A stretch of 64,000 bases of DNA from Cepaea nemoralis (GCA_014155875.1 JACEFZ010005109.1:61001-125000); one strand, 5' to 3'. Shown: positions 24,690-40,696, counted from the stretch's first letter. Numbers and translations are program-made. The notes: generated by a model from the sequence alone, not told the origin.

Positions 24690-24903
24690 ATGTTGGTAAA
24701 CCTATATTTTGTATAGACCAATCGGCACTCGTGGTCAGTTTTTGCGATGGTCATCTTTATTTATCAAGGCATTTCCTGCTGTCCATTTTAGGCTGGGTTG
24801 ATCTCAAAGCCCAGGTCTACTTTAAAAATTCGGATCTACCCCAATGCGGATCGAACTCTCGATAACGGGGTGGCAGGAGAGTGCCTAGCCACTACTCTAC
24901 AAG
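24690..24903 (-). mobile_element. SINE-3 (tRNA-derived), full copy
   Basis: On the minus strand the head reads 'gtagagtagtggctaggcac' (A box) and, after an anticodon-like region, GAGTTCGATCC (B box, plus strand 24848-24858). The body includes 'cagcctaaaatggacagcag' and 'aggaaatgccttg', shared with 19760-19930 and 48420-48480. Confidence 0.85.
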
Positions 24904-25860
24904 GTTCCTAATAAGATTATAAGAGGTAATAAACAGAGGTAAACTACCGGGGAAGAAGTTGGCTTCTCACGATCGAAGGAAAGGTGCTGTGATATTTGCG
25001 AGGGCACGAAGCAACTGTGGTACACGTTGTTCTTTTCCCCGAAAGCGAGAAGGAAAATGGGCGGCAGCGTATATGTGGGATTAGTGCGAAAAACAACTCG
25101 AATGTCTGGAAACAGGGAACAAACGCACACAGGGGAATAACACATGGGGTTACAGCCCGGGTGGGCTCGCCCCTAGAGAGTGTAGAGAAGGTATAAGGGC
25201 CGAAACAGCAAGTAAAGTGGAGACACTTCTGACGATAGAAAAACCTCCTGTGCGATTGAGTTTTTAACACTATCAACTAGTCAAAAATGCAACACTTCCT
25301 ATGTACGACAGAAAACTGTAGTGCCCGGATGAAATCTCATAATCAACAATAACTAGCATTACACTAAAAAATAAATGTTATTAACCATAACAAACACACG
25401 GATGATACACACGACACTCATCACGTATCCTTTCCGAAAAGTAAGAATTACATTACCTGTGTAAATATCATATCAGTAATGCCATTTAAAATGGCCACTT
25501 TCCAAATATCATATATTATGAAATGATGACAGTAATTGTAGTTGTAGGGTGATCTATGAAGTAGCCAATAATTTCCAAGTTACGCTCGCAAGCCAGCTTA
25601 TTATAAATGCATTGAAACACCGCAGCAGAGACGTTGAGAAGGCCGAATCGAACATGATTACAAATGCCATTATTGGTTGCTGGCTTACACACGTCGGCGT
25701 TTGTATTATATGGGGTTGGGGACAGAAAGACGCATGCACTAAGCGAACGATGGGAAGGTATATTGGTAATTATAGGCAGGCAGAGATAGAGGTTTAGCTA
25801 GCCAGGTAGCTATGTACATATTTGGACAAGTTGGCATGTGGCTAGATTAGATTTTTGACA
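24904..25860. other. anonymous sequence
   Basis: No gene, RNA or repeat family recognised. Moderately GC-rich around 24960-25220 without coding support. Confidence 0.35.
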
Positions 25861-25867
25861 GACAGGC

Positions 25868-26255
<388 letters not shown>

Positions 26256-26454
26256 ATCAACTTATCAAATCAAATCAACTTTATTAGGGTCACAAATTGG
26301 GCGCGCAGGCCCGTCTTACATTCGGCCCTTCCAATCACTCGTCTTTCGTTCATCAAGAGCATTATACATTTGCATAGGAAGAAAAATAAACATTGTGAAA
26401 TGAATGTTGTAAACATAAACAAGGCTAATTACCATGGTATGAAGCCCATCTCCC

Positions 26455-28110
26455 ACCTATCCATACACCACCCCACCCACACAACACCCCCACCTACCCA
26501 CACACATGCGCACCAAGGGACACATACACACCCCCACCTACCGACACACACGCACACCAAGGGACACATACATACCCCACCAACCGACCCATCCCCCTCC
26601 CGCACATCCCCCACCCACACACACTGCCCTCACCTGATCCCCCAACCAAAACACACTCGCCACCCACAAACATTCCCCACCAACCCACACATCCCACGCC
26701 CATCCACATTCTACCCCACACATCCTCTCCCCACCCACACCTCAAACCACCCTTCCCCCAGCCACATCTCCATCGACAACATATTCCCCACCCACACACA
26801 CAATCCCCCACCAACCCACACATCGCACATCCACTCACACATCCCCAAACCATACACACACATCCCCACCAACTGACATGTCCCTACCCCCCCCCCCCCA
26901 CACACACACACATCTCCCTAACCACCCATACATCCCCAATCCACTCACACACACACCACCACCCACACATACAACTTCCACCCACCCACACATGCCTTAA
27001 CCTAATCCCCCACCACACAATCCCCCACCCGCACATCACATACACCTCCTACCACGCACTATTCCCAACCCACGCACCACACACACACATATCCCTCACC
27101 AACACATCCCCACTTACACACCACACACATATCCCCCACCCAGATACCACAAAATAATCCCACCCACACCCACACAGATACCCTTACCCATCCACCCCAC
27201 ATACCCCCACTCACACACCACAAAAATCCCCCACCCACACACACATACCTCACCCACACAATATCACCAACCAACACACCACACACCTCTCCCCACCCAC
27301 ACACGCATTCCCTACCCGTCCACCAACACACACTCACTCACACATCCTCCACTACGCACCCACACACCCCCACCAACCCACTCCCAACCAAACATCTCTC
27401 GATCACAATACCCCTACCCCCACACACATCCTCCACCCACTCACACATCCCACCCCGACACATACAACTCCCTCACCCACCTACACATCCCTAAGCCACT
27501 CACACACCCCCACCCACACATTCCCCATCCACATACACACATCTCCCACACACACTCCCCCACATACTTCCCCCAACCACCACAATCCCCTGCTCACCCA
27601 CACATATACCCCACCCATACGCACATTCCCCACACCCATCACACACATCCCCTACACCACACACTATCCTCCACCCATACCACCACAAACATACCCTCCA
27701 CCCACACATCATTCACACATCCCCCACCAACACACCGCACACATATCTCAAACCCACACACCATACACTTCTCCCCATCCGCCCTTCCATCCCAAATCCA
27801 CCCAACACAATCCCCTACCCACACAACCCCGCCTCCCACACATACTTCCTCAAACCATCCACACATCTCCACCCACATAAACACACATCCCCTGCATCCG
27901 TCCCATACACATATCCTCCACCCATACACACATCCCCCACACCCATTCCAACACCCGTACTTTCACCCCCACACATCCATCCACACATCCCACCAACACC
28001 CACAAATACCACTACCCACCAAAACCCACACACCCCAACCCATCCAAATGCATACCCCCACCCACACACCCCCCACCCACACATATCCCCACACTCACAC
28101 ACATCCTCCA
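26455..28110 (-). repeat. G-rich minisatellite in LINE A 3' region (copy 1)
   Basis: On the LINE sense strand, words like 'gtgtgggtggggga' and 'tgtgtggtg' recur without a fixed unit (about 20-30 bp). Many places have four nearby runs of three or more G, compatible with G-quadruplexes. Present in all three LINE A copies. Frames through it are low-complexity. Confidence 0.9.
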
Positions 28111-28289
28111 CATACACTCACACTTCCTCACATCTAGACACATACAAAATGTCTCACGTTAGTATTGAAACTAGTATGAACAAACTCCCACACTTTACTC
28201 ACACACATACACTGACACTTGTCATGAGCAGTCTCATAAAAATGTTAAACATGGAGAAAAATGTGTACATAAAATGTATGTGACGTAAA

Positions 28290-28298
28290 AATAGTGAT

Positions 28299-28379
<81 letters not shown>

Positions 28380-28602
28380 TTCACTCTCACGCTCACACAT
28401 TCACTCTTCCGCTCATTCATTCACTCTCACGCATTCACTCTCCCGCTCATTCACTCTCACGCTCACTCATTCACTCTCCCGCTCACTCATTCACTTTCCC
28501 GTTCACTCATTCACTCTCCCGCTCACTCATTCACTCTCCCGCTCACTCATTCACTCTCACGCTCACTCGTTCTGTCTCTCATTCACACTCACTGACTCAC
28601 TC
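28290..28602. repeat. (CT)n(CA)n and CTCACTCATTCACTCTCCCG repeats
   Basis: CT about 35 units, CA about 8 units, then about 10 copies of a ~20-bp unit 'ctcactcattcactctcccg'. It is part of the LINE A 3' region and the equivalent lies at 57490-57797 in copy 2. Confidence 0.93.
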
Positions 28603-28625
28603 ACTCAAACTATAGTAATGAACAT

Positions 28626-28638
28626 GAGTTTATATTAT
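28626..28638 (-). other. empty target site of LINE B
   Basis: Minus strand ATAATATAAACTC occurs once here, continuous with both flanks, whereas it is duplicated around LINE B in the other LINE A copy (54224-54236 and 57466-57478). Confidence 0.92.
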
Positions 28639-28746
28639 GCATGATAAAATCAAATGGTATTTAACTGATAATATGACAGATGAGAATACACAAACATATG
28701 GATTCGCGTGTTACATAACATGCGTGTTACATGACATGCATCTGCT

Positions 28747-28747
28747 C

Positions 28748-28810
<63 letters not shown>

Positions 28811-29129
28811 CTTTCATATACACACACTCACACGCATGCGCGCGCTCACACACACACACACACTAACACATCAACTCTCCCACTGTCTCACTCTCTAACA
28901 CACAATCCTTCACACACCACTCACTCTCTCAATCACACTCTCTCACACATACACATACACATGAACGCATGCACGCACGCATACACTTCCCTCACTCACT
29001 CTCACACATACACGTACGAATGCATGCACTGACACATTCCCCCACCATTTCTCGCTCAATCACTCTCTCCACACACACGCATGCACGTGCGCACACACGC
29101 ATTCACTCTCTCCCTCTCACTGACACCCA

Positions 29130-29193
<64 letters not shown>

Positions 29194-29205
29194 CCCACAC
29201 GCACA
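28747..29205. repeat. (CT)n and CA-rich simple sequence in LINE A 3' region
   Basis: (CT)n at 28749-28804 and 29131-29191, with degenerate CTCACACA/ACACGCA sequence between. Equivalent to 53640-54115 in copy 2. Confidence 0.92.
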
Positions 29206-29280
29206 CACATATATAGTGAACAATTATAGTTAAACAATTATAATGAACAATTATACTGAACAATTATACCAGTAAATGAA

Positions 29281-32011
<2,731 letters not shown>

Positions 32012-32140
32012 CTTACTTACGTATAACTCACAATATCAGAAAGATATTATCATGGCTGACAAACTGTAGGAAATATCATCGACCAAGAAGAGGAAGACAA
32101 AATACTAACATTCTGCAAGACCTGAACATCAAAGAAACCT
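32012..32140 (+). mobile_element. LINE C-terminal scrap
   Basis: 32085-32139 encodes HRPRRGRQNTNILQDLNIKE, then stop, a basic LINE C-terminus of RTE type. Broken upstream. Confidence 0.55.
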
Positions 32141-32227
32141 GACTCGTAAACAACAGCACAACTCGTAAACAACAGCACAACTCGTAAACAACATCACGTC
32201 TCGGAAACAACAGCACGTCTCGGAAAC
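32140..32227. repeat. 19-bp tandem repeat, about 5 copies
   Basis: 'actcgtaaacaacagcaca' repeated, with the last copies changed to 'gtctcggaaacaacagcac'. Confidence 0.88.
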
Positions 32228-32483
32228 TGAAATAATGAGGGGCATTTTAACGTAACGGTGGCTTGGGAAGAACAGGGATGGAAGGCGTGGTTTCTGGGCG
32301 GAGAGGAACTGGTTGACCAGCACAACGATGGACACGGGACACTGCAGACACTTAGGTCATGACGGGGCATGAGGCCGGAGAAATGGTCAAAGATCCGGGC
32401 ACTTCTCGGCTTGCCGTGATGAATGCGACGCTCTGAGAAGGAGCTACTACATGCTGATGATAATTTCACCATTTGGTTATAGC

Positions 32484-32659
32484 TATAGGGTGTATTTTTC
32501 ATGACTGTGGGGTGTTTGAAAATATTGCCGTTCCAAGTTTTGTATTCACCCTCTGTGGAGTTTATGCAATATAACAGGTAAATACAAAACTTGGAACGGC
32601 AATATTTTCAACAACAAAAAAACAAACAAACCCACAGTCATTAAAAGTAAACCCTGTAT
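32484..32659. mobile_element. foldback MITE, copy 4
   Basis: Ends TATAGGGTGTATTTTTCATG and 'taaaccctgta'. The arms pair through CCGTTCCAAGTTTTGTATT. A 15-bp A/C insertion lies in the right arm (32613-32630). Confidence 0.9.
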
Positions 32660-33775
32660 TACTCCACTGTGAGAGGTATAACAAATAAGTTACAAACAAC
32701 ACGTTGACTAATGTAGCACCACATCATTAGATTATAAATACTACACTGCTTAAAGAAACAATGCCACTTTGTTAACATTATTACACGTTGAAGAAAGGCA
32801 CAAATCACCCGTGCTTAAAACACAGCATTGACAATAACAAACAGCCCGTCGCGATTTGCAATACACACATCCCCTTTATAAGAAACACAGCCTACAGTCT
32901 CTAAACAGTATGTTATAACCTCATTCTACAAATCCGTCACTCTCTCCCCCACCAAGCTGTAACGCTGCCATACATTCTCCCACCCACTTTAACATGCAAC
33001 GCTCATTCATAAAACAGCGAGCCTTGCAGATCAGCAACGAGGCCCACAGAACAAACAAAACAGCATTATCTATTTTAGATTGCATCACCAAGTTGCTTTC
33101 TATGGAGTTTCATCATTCCTGTAGTTTACGTTCATGTGAACTCTTCGCAGCGAGGACAGCATCACATCTGGTGTCAATATGGATCATCGGATCCATCGAT
33201 GGCTTGTACTTAATCCGTTCACAGTTACTGTTACGTACTCCCACAAAACATATTATGTACAGAAAATCTCTTTAGAGAGCTTGTGTGAGAAATAACGTTT
33301 TCCTGTTTTTAACCAGACGCGTACATGGTCCAGTGATCGATATTATCAACACGTGTGAGTTCTCCATGGAATACAGCTACTGTAACAGATGATCACCATC
33401 GATTTCTATTTCTAGATGATCTCATCCTCAGCCACCACTCCATTCCAGCAGCTATGACCTCATCAATGGTTCTCACGAAAAGTGCTCTTGGGCGCCATGT
33501 TTCTCTTCCAGGCTGTTTTCATTTCACGACGTAGTGATCTTTTCATCTGCAGCCACGTCAGTCTACCATATCACGATTTTCTCGTTGGCATTTGATTGAG
33601 TTCTCGTTCTTTCGTTTATCTTGTCCCTTGATCTTGTTCGTGAAAATCGCGTTGATGTTGTTTTCATTTTCTCCCGTGCGTTCACTTCTTTATCAATCCA
33701 CTCGGGTGAGTTATTATGTAGACTGTTGCTTATTTTCCGTGACTGACTTAATGTACCCATAACATAACAAGCTCT
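32660..33775. other. anonymous intron sequence
   Basis: No supported gene. Ordinary composition. 33400-33560 may be an old LINE remnant on the minus strand but I cannot show motifs. Confidence 0.35.
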
Positions 33776-34200
33776 GTCTTATAAACAAAGAGTACGCCTG
33801 ATTTTTTTTCTATAAACTAGAAGAATATCTGACGTTTTCTATAAACATGCAGAAGGTCTGATGTTTTCTATAAACATGAAAGTCTGACGTTTTCTATGAC
33901 ACGAAGAAGGTCTGACGTTTTCTATAAACAAGGAGCACGCCTGATTTTTCTATAAACACGAAGAATGCCTGACCTTTTCTATGAACAAGAAGAATGTCTG
34001 ACTTTTTCTATAAACAAGAAGAATGTCTGACTTTTTCTATAAACAAGAAGCATGTCTGACTTTTTCTATAAACACGAAGAATGTCTGACTTTTTCTACAA
34101 CAAACATTCTATAAACGTGAAGAAGGTTTGACTTCTTCGTCTAAGCAAGAAGAAGCACTTTTTCTATAAACAATGTCTGACTTTTTCTATTAGCTAAAAA
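33776..34200. repeat. 29-bp minisatellite, about 14 copies
   Basis: Unit 'aagaagaatgtctgactttt' plus 'tctataaac' with substitutions and deletions. The clearest copies are at 33960-34100. Confidence 0.88.
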
Positions 34201-34430
34201 GTCATTTCTATTAATAAGAAGCAGCTCTGAATGTGCCCGTTAACCAAATTACCACTAAGTAACACGCTTGAATTCTACAGTTTGAAAGGTGGGAGGCGGG
34301 AGGGCGGAAAGAGGGGGAAAGAACAGCTTGTTAAGAGGTTCGACATCCGCGCTTTACCTCGAACAGACCTGATACAATTATGAACAGTATACATTATCAA
34401 TACAATCCGAGGATGCTATACTCAACCCAG

Positions 34431-34600
34431 TGAACTGCCTTCCTGATACTGATGTGTGGGTTTGACACCAGGTCTTCTCACATAAAGGCCAATAACATGG
34501 AGGACCCGTGTTCACGTTAAAAACCTGCCGGTAGTTGGAAATTGAAGACAGCAGGCCGATTAGACCGATGCTCTGGTACACCACACCACAAAAGAAAACA
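34431..34600 (-). mobile_element. SINE-1-related fragment
   Basis: Minus strand, opposite orientation: plus-strand words 'ggacccgtgttcacgttaaa' and 'ggtagttggaaattgaagac' resemble the SINE-1 middle (22525-22590, 'cggacgcctgtgtg', 'ggcagttgaaaattgaaaaa'). Diverged; orientation relative to SINE-1 is uncertain. Confidence 0.4.
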
Positions 34601-34659
34601 GAGAATGGTGATTTCAACACACACTCGTGGGTTCTCACTGGTGTCACGAAGCTGGTGCA

Positions 34660-37115
34660 CTTACTAAGATCTCTCCATGTGTGATATATGGTAGAGACTG
34701 GAGCACTTACTATTATCTCTCCAAGCGTGATATATGGTGGAGATTTGAGCACTTACTATTATCTTTCCATACGTGATATATGGTGGAGATTTGAGCACTT
34801 ACAGGGGTCTCTCCATGTGTGATATATGGTGGAGATTAGAACACGTACTATTATCTCTCCAAGCGTGATATATGGTGGGGATTTGAGCACTTACTATTAT
34901 CTTTCCATGCGTGATATACAGTGGAGATTGGAGTGCTTACTGGGATCTCTCCATGTGTGATATATGGTAGAGACTGAAACACTTACTGGGATCTCGCCAT
35001 GTGTGATATATGGTGGAGATTTGAGCACTACTATTATCTCTCCATGCGGGATATATGGTGGAAATTTGAGCACTTACTGGGGTCTCACCCTTTGTGATAT
35101 ATGGTGGAGATTAGAGCACTTACTGGGATCTCTCCATGCGTGATATATGGTAGAGACTGAAACACTTACTGGGATCTCGCCATGTGCGATATATCGTGGA
35201 GATTAGAGAACTTTCTGGTATCTTTCCATATGTGAAATATGGTGGAGACTGAAGCACTTACTGGGATCTCGCCATGAGTGATATATGGTGGAAATTGGTG
35301 CACTTACAGGGATATCTCCATGTGTGATATATGGTGAACATTGGAGTATTTACTGGGAATCTCGCCATGTGTGATATATAGTGGAGATTGGAGCACTTAC
35401 TGGGAATCTCGCCATGTGTGATATATAGTGGAGATTGGAGCATTTACTGGGAACCTCGCCATGTGTGATATATAGTGGAGATTGGAGCATTTACTGGGAA
35501 TCTCGCCATGTGTGATATATAATGGAGATTGGAGCATTTACTGGGAATCTCGCCATGTGTGATATATAGTGGAGATTGGAGCATTTACTGGGAACCTCGC
35601 CATGTGTGATATATAGTGGAGATTGGAGCATTTACTGGGAATCTCGCCATGTGTGATATATGGTGGAGATTGGAACATTTACTGGGAATCTCGCCACGTG
35701 TGATATATAGTGGAGATTGGAGCATTTACTGGGAATCTCGCCATGTGCGATATATAGTGGAGATTGGAGCATTTACTGGGAATCTCGCCATGTGTGATAT
35801 ATAGTGGAGATTGGAGCACTTACTGGGGAGGAATGTGTGATATATAGTGGAGATTGGAGCACTTACTGGGAATCTCGCCATGTGTGATATATAGTGGAGA
35901 TTGGAGCACTTACTGGGAATCTCGCCATGTGTGATATATGGTGGAGATTGGAGCACTTACTGGGAATCTCGCCATGTGTGATATATGGTGGAGATTGGAG
36001 CACTTACTGGGAATCTCGCCATGTGTGATATATAGTGGAGATTGGAGCACTTACTGGGAATCTCGCCATGTGTGATATATAGTGGAGATTGGAGCACTTA
36101 CTGGGAATCTCGCCATGTGTGATATATAGTGGAGATTGGAGCACTTACTGGGAATCTCGCCATGTGTGATATATGGTGGAGATTGGAGCACTTACTGGGA
36201 ATCTCGCCATGTGTGATATATAGTGGAGATTGGAGCACTTACTGGGAATCTCGCCATGTGTGATATATGGTGGAGATTGGAGCACTTACTGGGAATCTCG
36301 CCATGTGTGATATATAGTGGAGATTTGGAGCACTTACTGGGAATCTCGCCATGTGTGATATATAGTGGAGATTGGAGCACTTACTGGGAACCTCGCCATG
36401 TGTGATATATAGTGGAGATTGGAGCACTTACTGGGAACCTCGCCATGTGTGATATATAGTGGAGATTGGAGCACTTACTGGGAACCTCGCCATGTGTGAT
36501 ATATAGTGGAGATTGGAGCACTTACTGGGAATCTCGCCATGTGTGATATATAGTGGAGATTGGAGCACTTACTGGGAATCTCGCCATGTGTGATATATAT
36601 AGTGGAGATTGGAGCACTTACTGGGAATCTCGCCATGTGTGATATATAGTGGAGATTGGAGAATTTACTGGGAATGTCGCCATGTGTAATATATGGTGGA
36701 GATTGGAGCATTTACTGGGAATCTCACCATGTGTGATATAGAGTGGAGATTGGAGCACCTAGTGGAATCTCTGTATGTGATATATGGTAGAGACAGACTG
36801 GAGCACTTACTGGGATCTATTAATGTGTGATATATTGGGGAGATTGGCGCATTCACTGGGATTCTACATGTGTGATATATGGTGAAGACTGGAGCCCTTA
36901 CTGGGATCTCTCCATGTGTGATACATGGTGGGGACTGGAGCACTTACTGGGAATCTCCATGTGTGATATATAGTGGAGATTTGACCATTTACTGGGGTTC
37001 TACATGTGTGATATATAGTGGAGATTTGACCATTTACTGGGGTTCTACATGTGTAATTTTTGGTGGAAATTGGAGCACTGAATGGGTGTCTCATGTCTAA
37101 TATATGACTGAGACT
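34660..37115. repeat. 47-bp satellite, about 52 copies
   Basis: Unit 'tgtgtgatatatagtggaga', 'ttggagcacttactgggaat', 'ctcgcca'. Outer copies (34660-35250, 36700-37115) are diverged and the central block (35380-36700) is homogeneous, as expected from unequal exchange. On the dystrophin sense strand many units contain CCCA|GTAAGTGC, a strong 5' splice-site core. Frames of about 60-90 codons are periodic artefacts. Confidence 0.97.
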
Positions 37116-37124
37116 GGAACCTTT

Positions 37125-37325
37125 GTGCTAAACGCAAGCTATGGAAGTAATGCGTTGGACTTAAATGCTGACTCCTCGTCCTTGACTTGGAGACAAAGTT
37201 ATAAGTGCCTTAGAAGTCGGAGTGGGTCCGCATGATGGCGGGAGATACTGGTAATAGAGAAAGCTAGCCCACACGCATACATCTGCCCGATACGCTTCCT
37301 AGTATTAGAATTACTAGCAGCAGGA
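37125..37325 (+). mobile_element. SINE-4 fragment
   Basis: Contains 'ctcgtccttgacttggagac', 'aagtcggagtgggtccgcat' and 'ctggtaatagagaaagctag', the SINE-4 core in the orientation opposite to the copies at 39500, 41840, 42645 and 61715. Confidence 0.75.
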
Positions 37326-37332
37326 GCACATG

Positions 37333-38392
37333 TGAGGACAGCGATCCAGCTCAAGACGACTGACAACCACCCATCACAAACCATTGTGGTTGTTGGAATT
37401 ATCGATCCAGCTCAAGACGACTGACAACCACCCATCACAAACCATTGTGGTTGTTGGAATTATCGATCCAGCTCAAGACGACTGACAACCACCCATCACA
37501 AACCATTGTGGTTGTTGGAATTATCGATCCAGCTCAAGACGACTGACAACCACCCATCACAAACCATTGTTGTTGTTGGAATTATCGATCCAGCTCAAGA
37601 CGACTGACAACCACCCATCACAAACCATTGTTGTTGTTGGAATTATCGATCCAGCTCAAGACGACTGACAACCACCCATCACAAACCATTGTGGTTGTTG
37701 GAATTATCGATCCAGCTCAAGACGACTGACAACCACCCATCACAAACCATTGTTGTTGTTGGAATTATCGATCCAGCTCAAGACGACTGACAACCACCCA
37801 TCACAAACCATTGTTGTTGTTGGAATTATCGATCCAGCTCAAGACGACTGACAACCAGCCATCACAAACCATTGTGGTTGTTGGAATTATCGATCCAGCT
37901 CAAGACGACTGACAACCACCCATCACTAACCATTGTGGTTGTTGGAATTATCGATCCAGCTCAAGACGACTGACAACCACCCATCACAAACCATTGTGGT
38001 TGTTGGAATTATCGATCCAGCTCAAGACGACTGACAACCACCTATCACAAACCATTGTTGTTGTTGGAATTATCGATCCAGCTCAAGACGACTGACAACC
38101 ACCCATCACAAACCATTGTTGTTGTTGGAATTATCGATCCAGCTCAAGACGACTGACAACCACCCATCACAAACCATTGTTGTTGTTGGAATTATCGATC
38201 CAGCTCAAGACGACTGACAACCACCCATCACAAACCATTGTTGTTGTTGCAATTATCGATCCAGCTCAAGACGACTGACAACCACCCATCACAAACCATT
38301 GTTGTTGTTGGAATTATCGATCCAGCTCAAGACGACTGACAACCACCCATCACAAACCATTGTTGTTGTTGCAATTATCGATCCAGCGAAGA
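37333..38392. repeat. 61-bp satellite, about 17 copies
   Basis: Unit starts 'atcgatccagctcaagacga'. Each unit contains ACAACCAC...GTGGTTGT, an 8-bp stem with a 15-nt loop. About half the units carry GTTGTTGT instead, losing one pair. Copies are otherwise nearly identical, so the array is young. Confidence 0.97.
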
Positions 38393-39060
38393 CTGGCTCT
38401 CACCCCCTGTACCCGCAACATGTATTGATACATGCTAATGCTCATCAACGGTAGCAGTGTGGGGGTAGGTGGGACAGGAAGTGATGTCTTGATAAAACCA
38501 CTAAACAGAAAACGAAATCTGTATGTCGTCATGCCCCTAACCACGTTTCCATCATTCGTCCCGTCACTGTTTCTATCAGGGAGTGTGCTGTTTATTTTAA
38601 AGGCACAAACCATGTGCATTTCCGGCTGGTGTGTGTGAGTACTTTGCGCTCGGGGTCAGTGAAATTAACTCACACATCCCATCAGTAGTTACTGTTTTCT
38701 GAATAGCCGGCACACATACCATTGGAATCAACGCAAAGCGATTTGCTTGCAAATCACCTGCGGCTGATTCTAACAATTCGACCAGGTACGTCTGGGAATT
38801 GTGACACTTCGTTCACTAACCCCAAAGTCAGAGACGCCGAGCCATGGGGGATACCCGGGGGTATTTTAGGAACCGGTGAGGTTAAATGTGAATGGCATTA
38901 CTTCAACACCAACAAACAAAAGCACGTAATGAGAATGTCTCTGACATGATAACAGATATCCCATAGTCCATGTAGGTCACTTTAGAACATGGCACGAATC
39001 TTCTCCTCATCATCTTCTTCAGCTAACCACAGTCAAGTGTTGGGGAGAGAGGAATACAGG
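38393..39060. other. anonymous intron sequence
   Basis: No exon recognised. 38690-38800 has SINE-2-like words ('ccattggaatcaacgcaaag') but is too short to assign. Confidence 0.35.
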
Positions 39061-39410
39061 AAACATAGTTAGTTAGTTAGTCTTTCCTCTTGAGCCTAAG
39101 GCGACGCATAGGGCAGAAGTCATGGCTCTCCATGTCTGGCGGTTCGCTGCTACCTGTTGTAGATCCTGGATGTTCACTTGGCCGTTGAACGAGCCTTCTC
39201 TGATGATGGTTCTACGCAGGGTCTCTCTTGGTCATCCCCGTTTTCTTTTCCCTACTGGTGACCATATGAGAGCTTTGTAGGGGAGTCTTTTCTTGTCCAT
39301 TCTGACCACATGGCCGATGTAGTTCCAACGGCGTTTCCAAACATGCAAGGATCCTTTTGTGCGCTCTTTGGGCGGTGTAAGTTGGTCTTCATGTCTCTAA
39401 GGTTTGTTCT
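39061..39410 (-). mobile_element. LINE 3' end (minus)
   Basis: On the minus strand the decayed C-terminus reads WNYIGHV, VRMDKKRLPYKALIWSPVGK, RETLRRTIIREGSFNGQVNI and TWRAMTSALCVALGSRGKTN, then stop and an ACTA-repeat tail at 39068-39080. 5'-truncated RTE-type fragment with one in-frame stop. Confidence 0.75.
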
Positions 39411-39499
39411 TGATACTATCACTCCACTTTTTACGTGGTCTACCCAGTGCTCTGTATCCGTCATATTTCTTCACTGTTGCTCTTTGTGGTATATTATAT

Positions 39500-39810
39500 A
39501 TAGCTCGCTAGCTTTTAAATTAAAACGTAGCCCATACATACATGCTACTTCCAGTAGCACTGGACAGACTTTTGCGTAAGGATGAGCTTTTCCTATTACC
39601 AGTGTTCACTCGCCATCAGGAAAACCCATTCCGACTTCAGAGGTACTTGTAATTTACACCCCCAAGTCCAGGACGAGAAGTCGACATTTAAGTCCAATTG
39701 ACCGGTCTAGGGGTTGACCCCCTTACCTCAGCATCAGCACAACGGTTGTTTAAGAACTAGTGTCCTTATCCATTCGTCCATGTCGACCTCCGTTGTGGTA
39801 GATGGTATCA
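39500..39810 (-). mobile_element. SINE-4 (tRNA-derived)
   Basis: Minus-strand head near 39800 reads 'catggacgaatggataagga' (A-box-like), then after a Leu-type long arm 'ggggtcaaccccta' (B-box-like, near 39710). The core has 'gaggtacttgtaatttacac' on plus. The 3' tail at 39500-39520 is 'gctcgctagcttt' on plus. Confidence 0.78.
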
Positions 39811-39966
39811 AGACGTTTTTGTGAGGTGACCAAACCATTTAATCTATTGTTGCTACGATTTGGCGCTCGTTACCAACAGTAATCATCTATAACGTATTTG
39901 TATAAACACATTAACATGAAAATACATGACAACAGACACGGTCAAGACAAGGCCAACAAATCTCAC

Positions 39967-40108
39967 CTTGTAGAGATCATCTGCTTCGTTGGAGTTGAGA
40001 GTATTTCTGGCTGTTGACAGTTTTGTCTCGGCTTTATCTAGCCATGACGTGATCTCCTTAGTTCCCGAGTCCAACGTTCGCCACTGTTCCATAGCTTTGT
40101 GCCATTTT
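39967..40108 (-). CDS. DMD: dystrophin exon: repeat 17 helix A
   Basis: Acceptor 'gacttttcctccctacag' precedes A at 40108 and the donor is TACAAG|GTGAGATTT at 39967. It is 142 bp, starting with one base of a split codon and ending in phase 0, then joined across about 27 kb to 13062. It encodes KWHKAMEQWRTLDSGTKEIT, then SWLDKAETKLSTARNTLNSN, then EADDLYK. KWHKAMEQW and W-L-D-K-A-E are helix-A hallmarks and match the EKW..F...W(L/I)..AE start of vertebrate repeat 17. This is the most 5' certain exon in the window. Its incoming phase fits both a normal upstream exon and the candidate first exon at 48853-48914. Confidence 0.93.
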
Positions 40109-40179
40109 CTGTAGGGAGGAAAAGTCAATATTGGAAGCACGGAGATGCAATTGTAAGACATTTTGAGTTAAAAACAGCC

Positions 40180-40310
40180 ATTTTTGTTCAAAGCAATGTA
40201 TTCCCCTAGTAAATTTAAACACAGGTCACAAACAATAGGCTGCACGATTTATTGCCTCTTTCAGTCAAAATATGATTCACCTATTCACTTCATACGATTT
40301 ATATGTCTGC
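40180..40310. mobile_element. dispersed repeat (family R5), copy
   Basis: 'ttcaaagcaatgtattcccc' and 'gcacgatttattgcct' are shared with 49100-49250 and with the sequence flanking 62040-62580. Family unknown. Confidence 0.6.
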
Positions 40311-40696
40311 AAGCATGTACCTGACGATATTCGGGGAATAATGCCCGGTAATGAAACGAGTAAACCACTTTTGTTAGTCTTTCAAATCAATGAACCACCA
40401 CATGAGGTTCATGAAAAAGAACAAGACATATATTTACAAAGGGACAGAAAAAGACATAAAAAGTGCACGCTACATCAGACACATCGAACTTCAATGTGTA
40501 CTGACACGTCCTATAGTTGATCAGAATACATGACTTCCTTAATGGCGTAATTCCTGATCAGTTTTCAGTCAGTATCTGTCATAGTTGATATCTGCTGATT
40601 CTTGGGCATCGCCGTCTTCTTCACTTTGTATCTGTCTTTGCATGCTTTTTGTGCTCAGTTTGCTTTTCCTGCTTTCAACTTGGCCAGATCAATGTA

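Noticed and set aside
24904..25860. Protein-coding gene in the GC-richer stretch
   Set aside because: Frames of 60-110 codons on both strands, no motif, no splice structure.
35250..36950. CRISPR array (regular ~47-bp repeats)
   Set aside because: Units are contiguous head-to-tail copies without unique spacers; this is a eukaryotic satellite.
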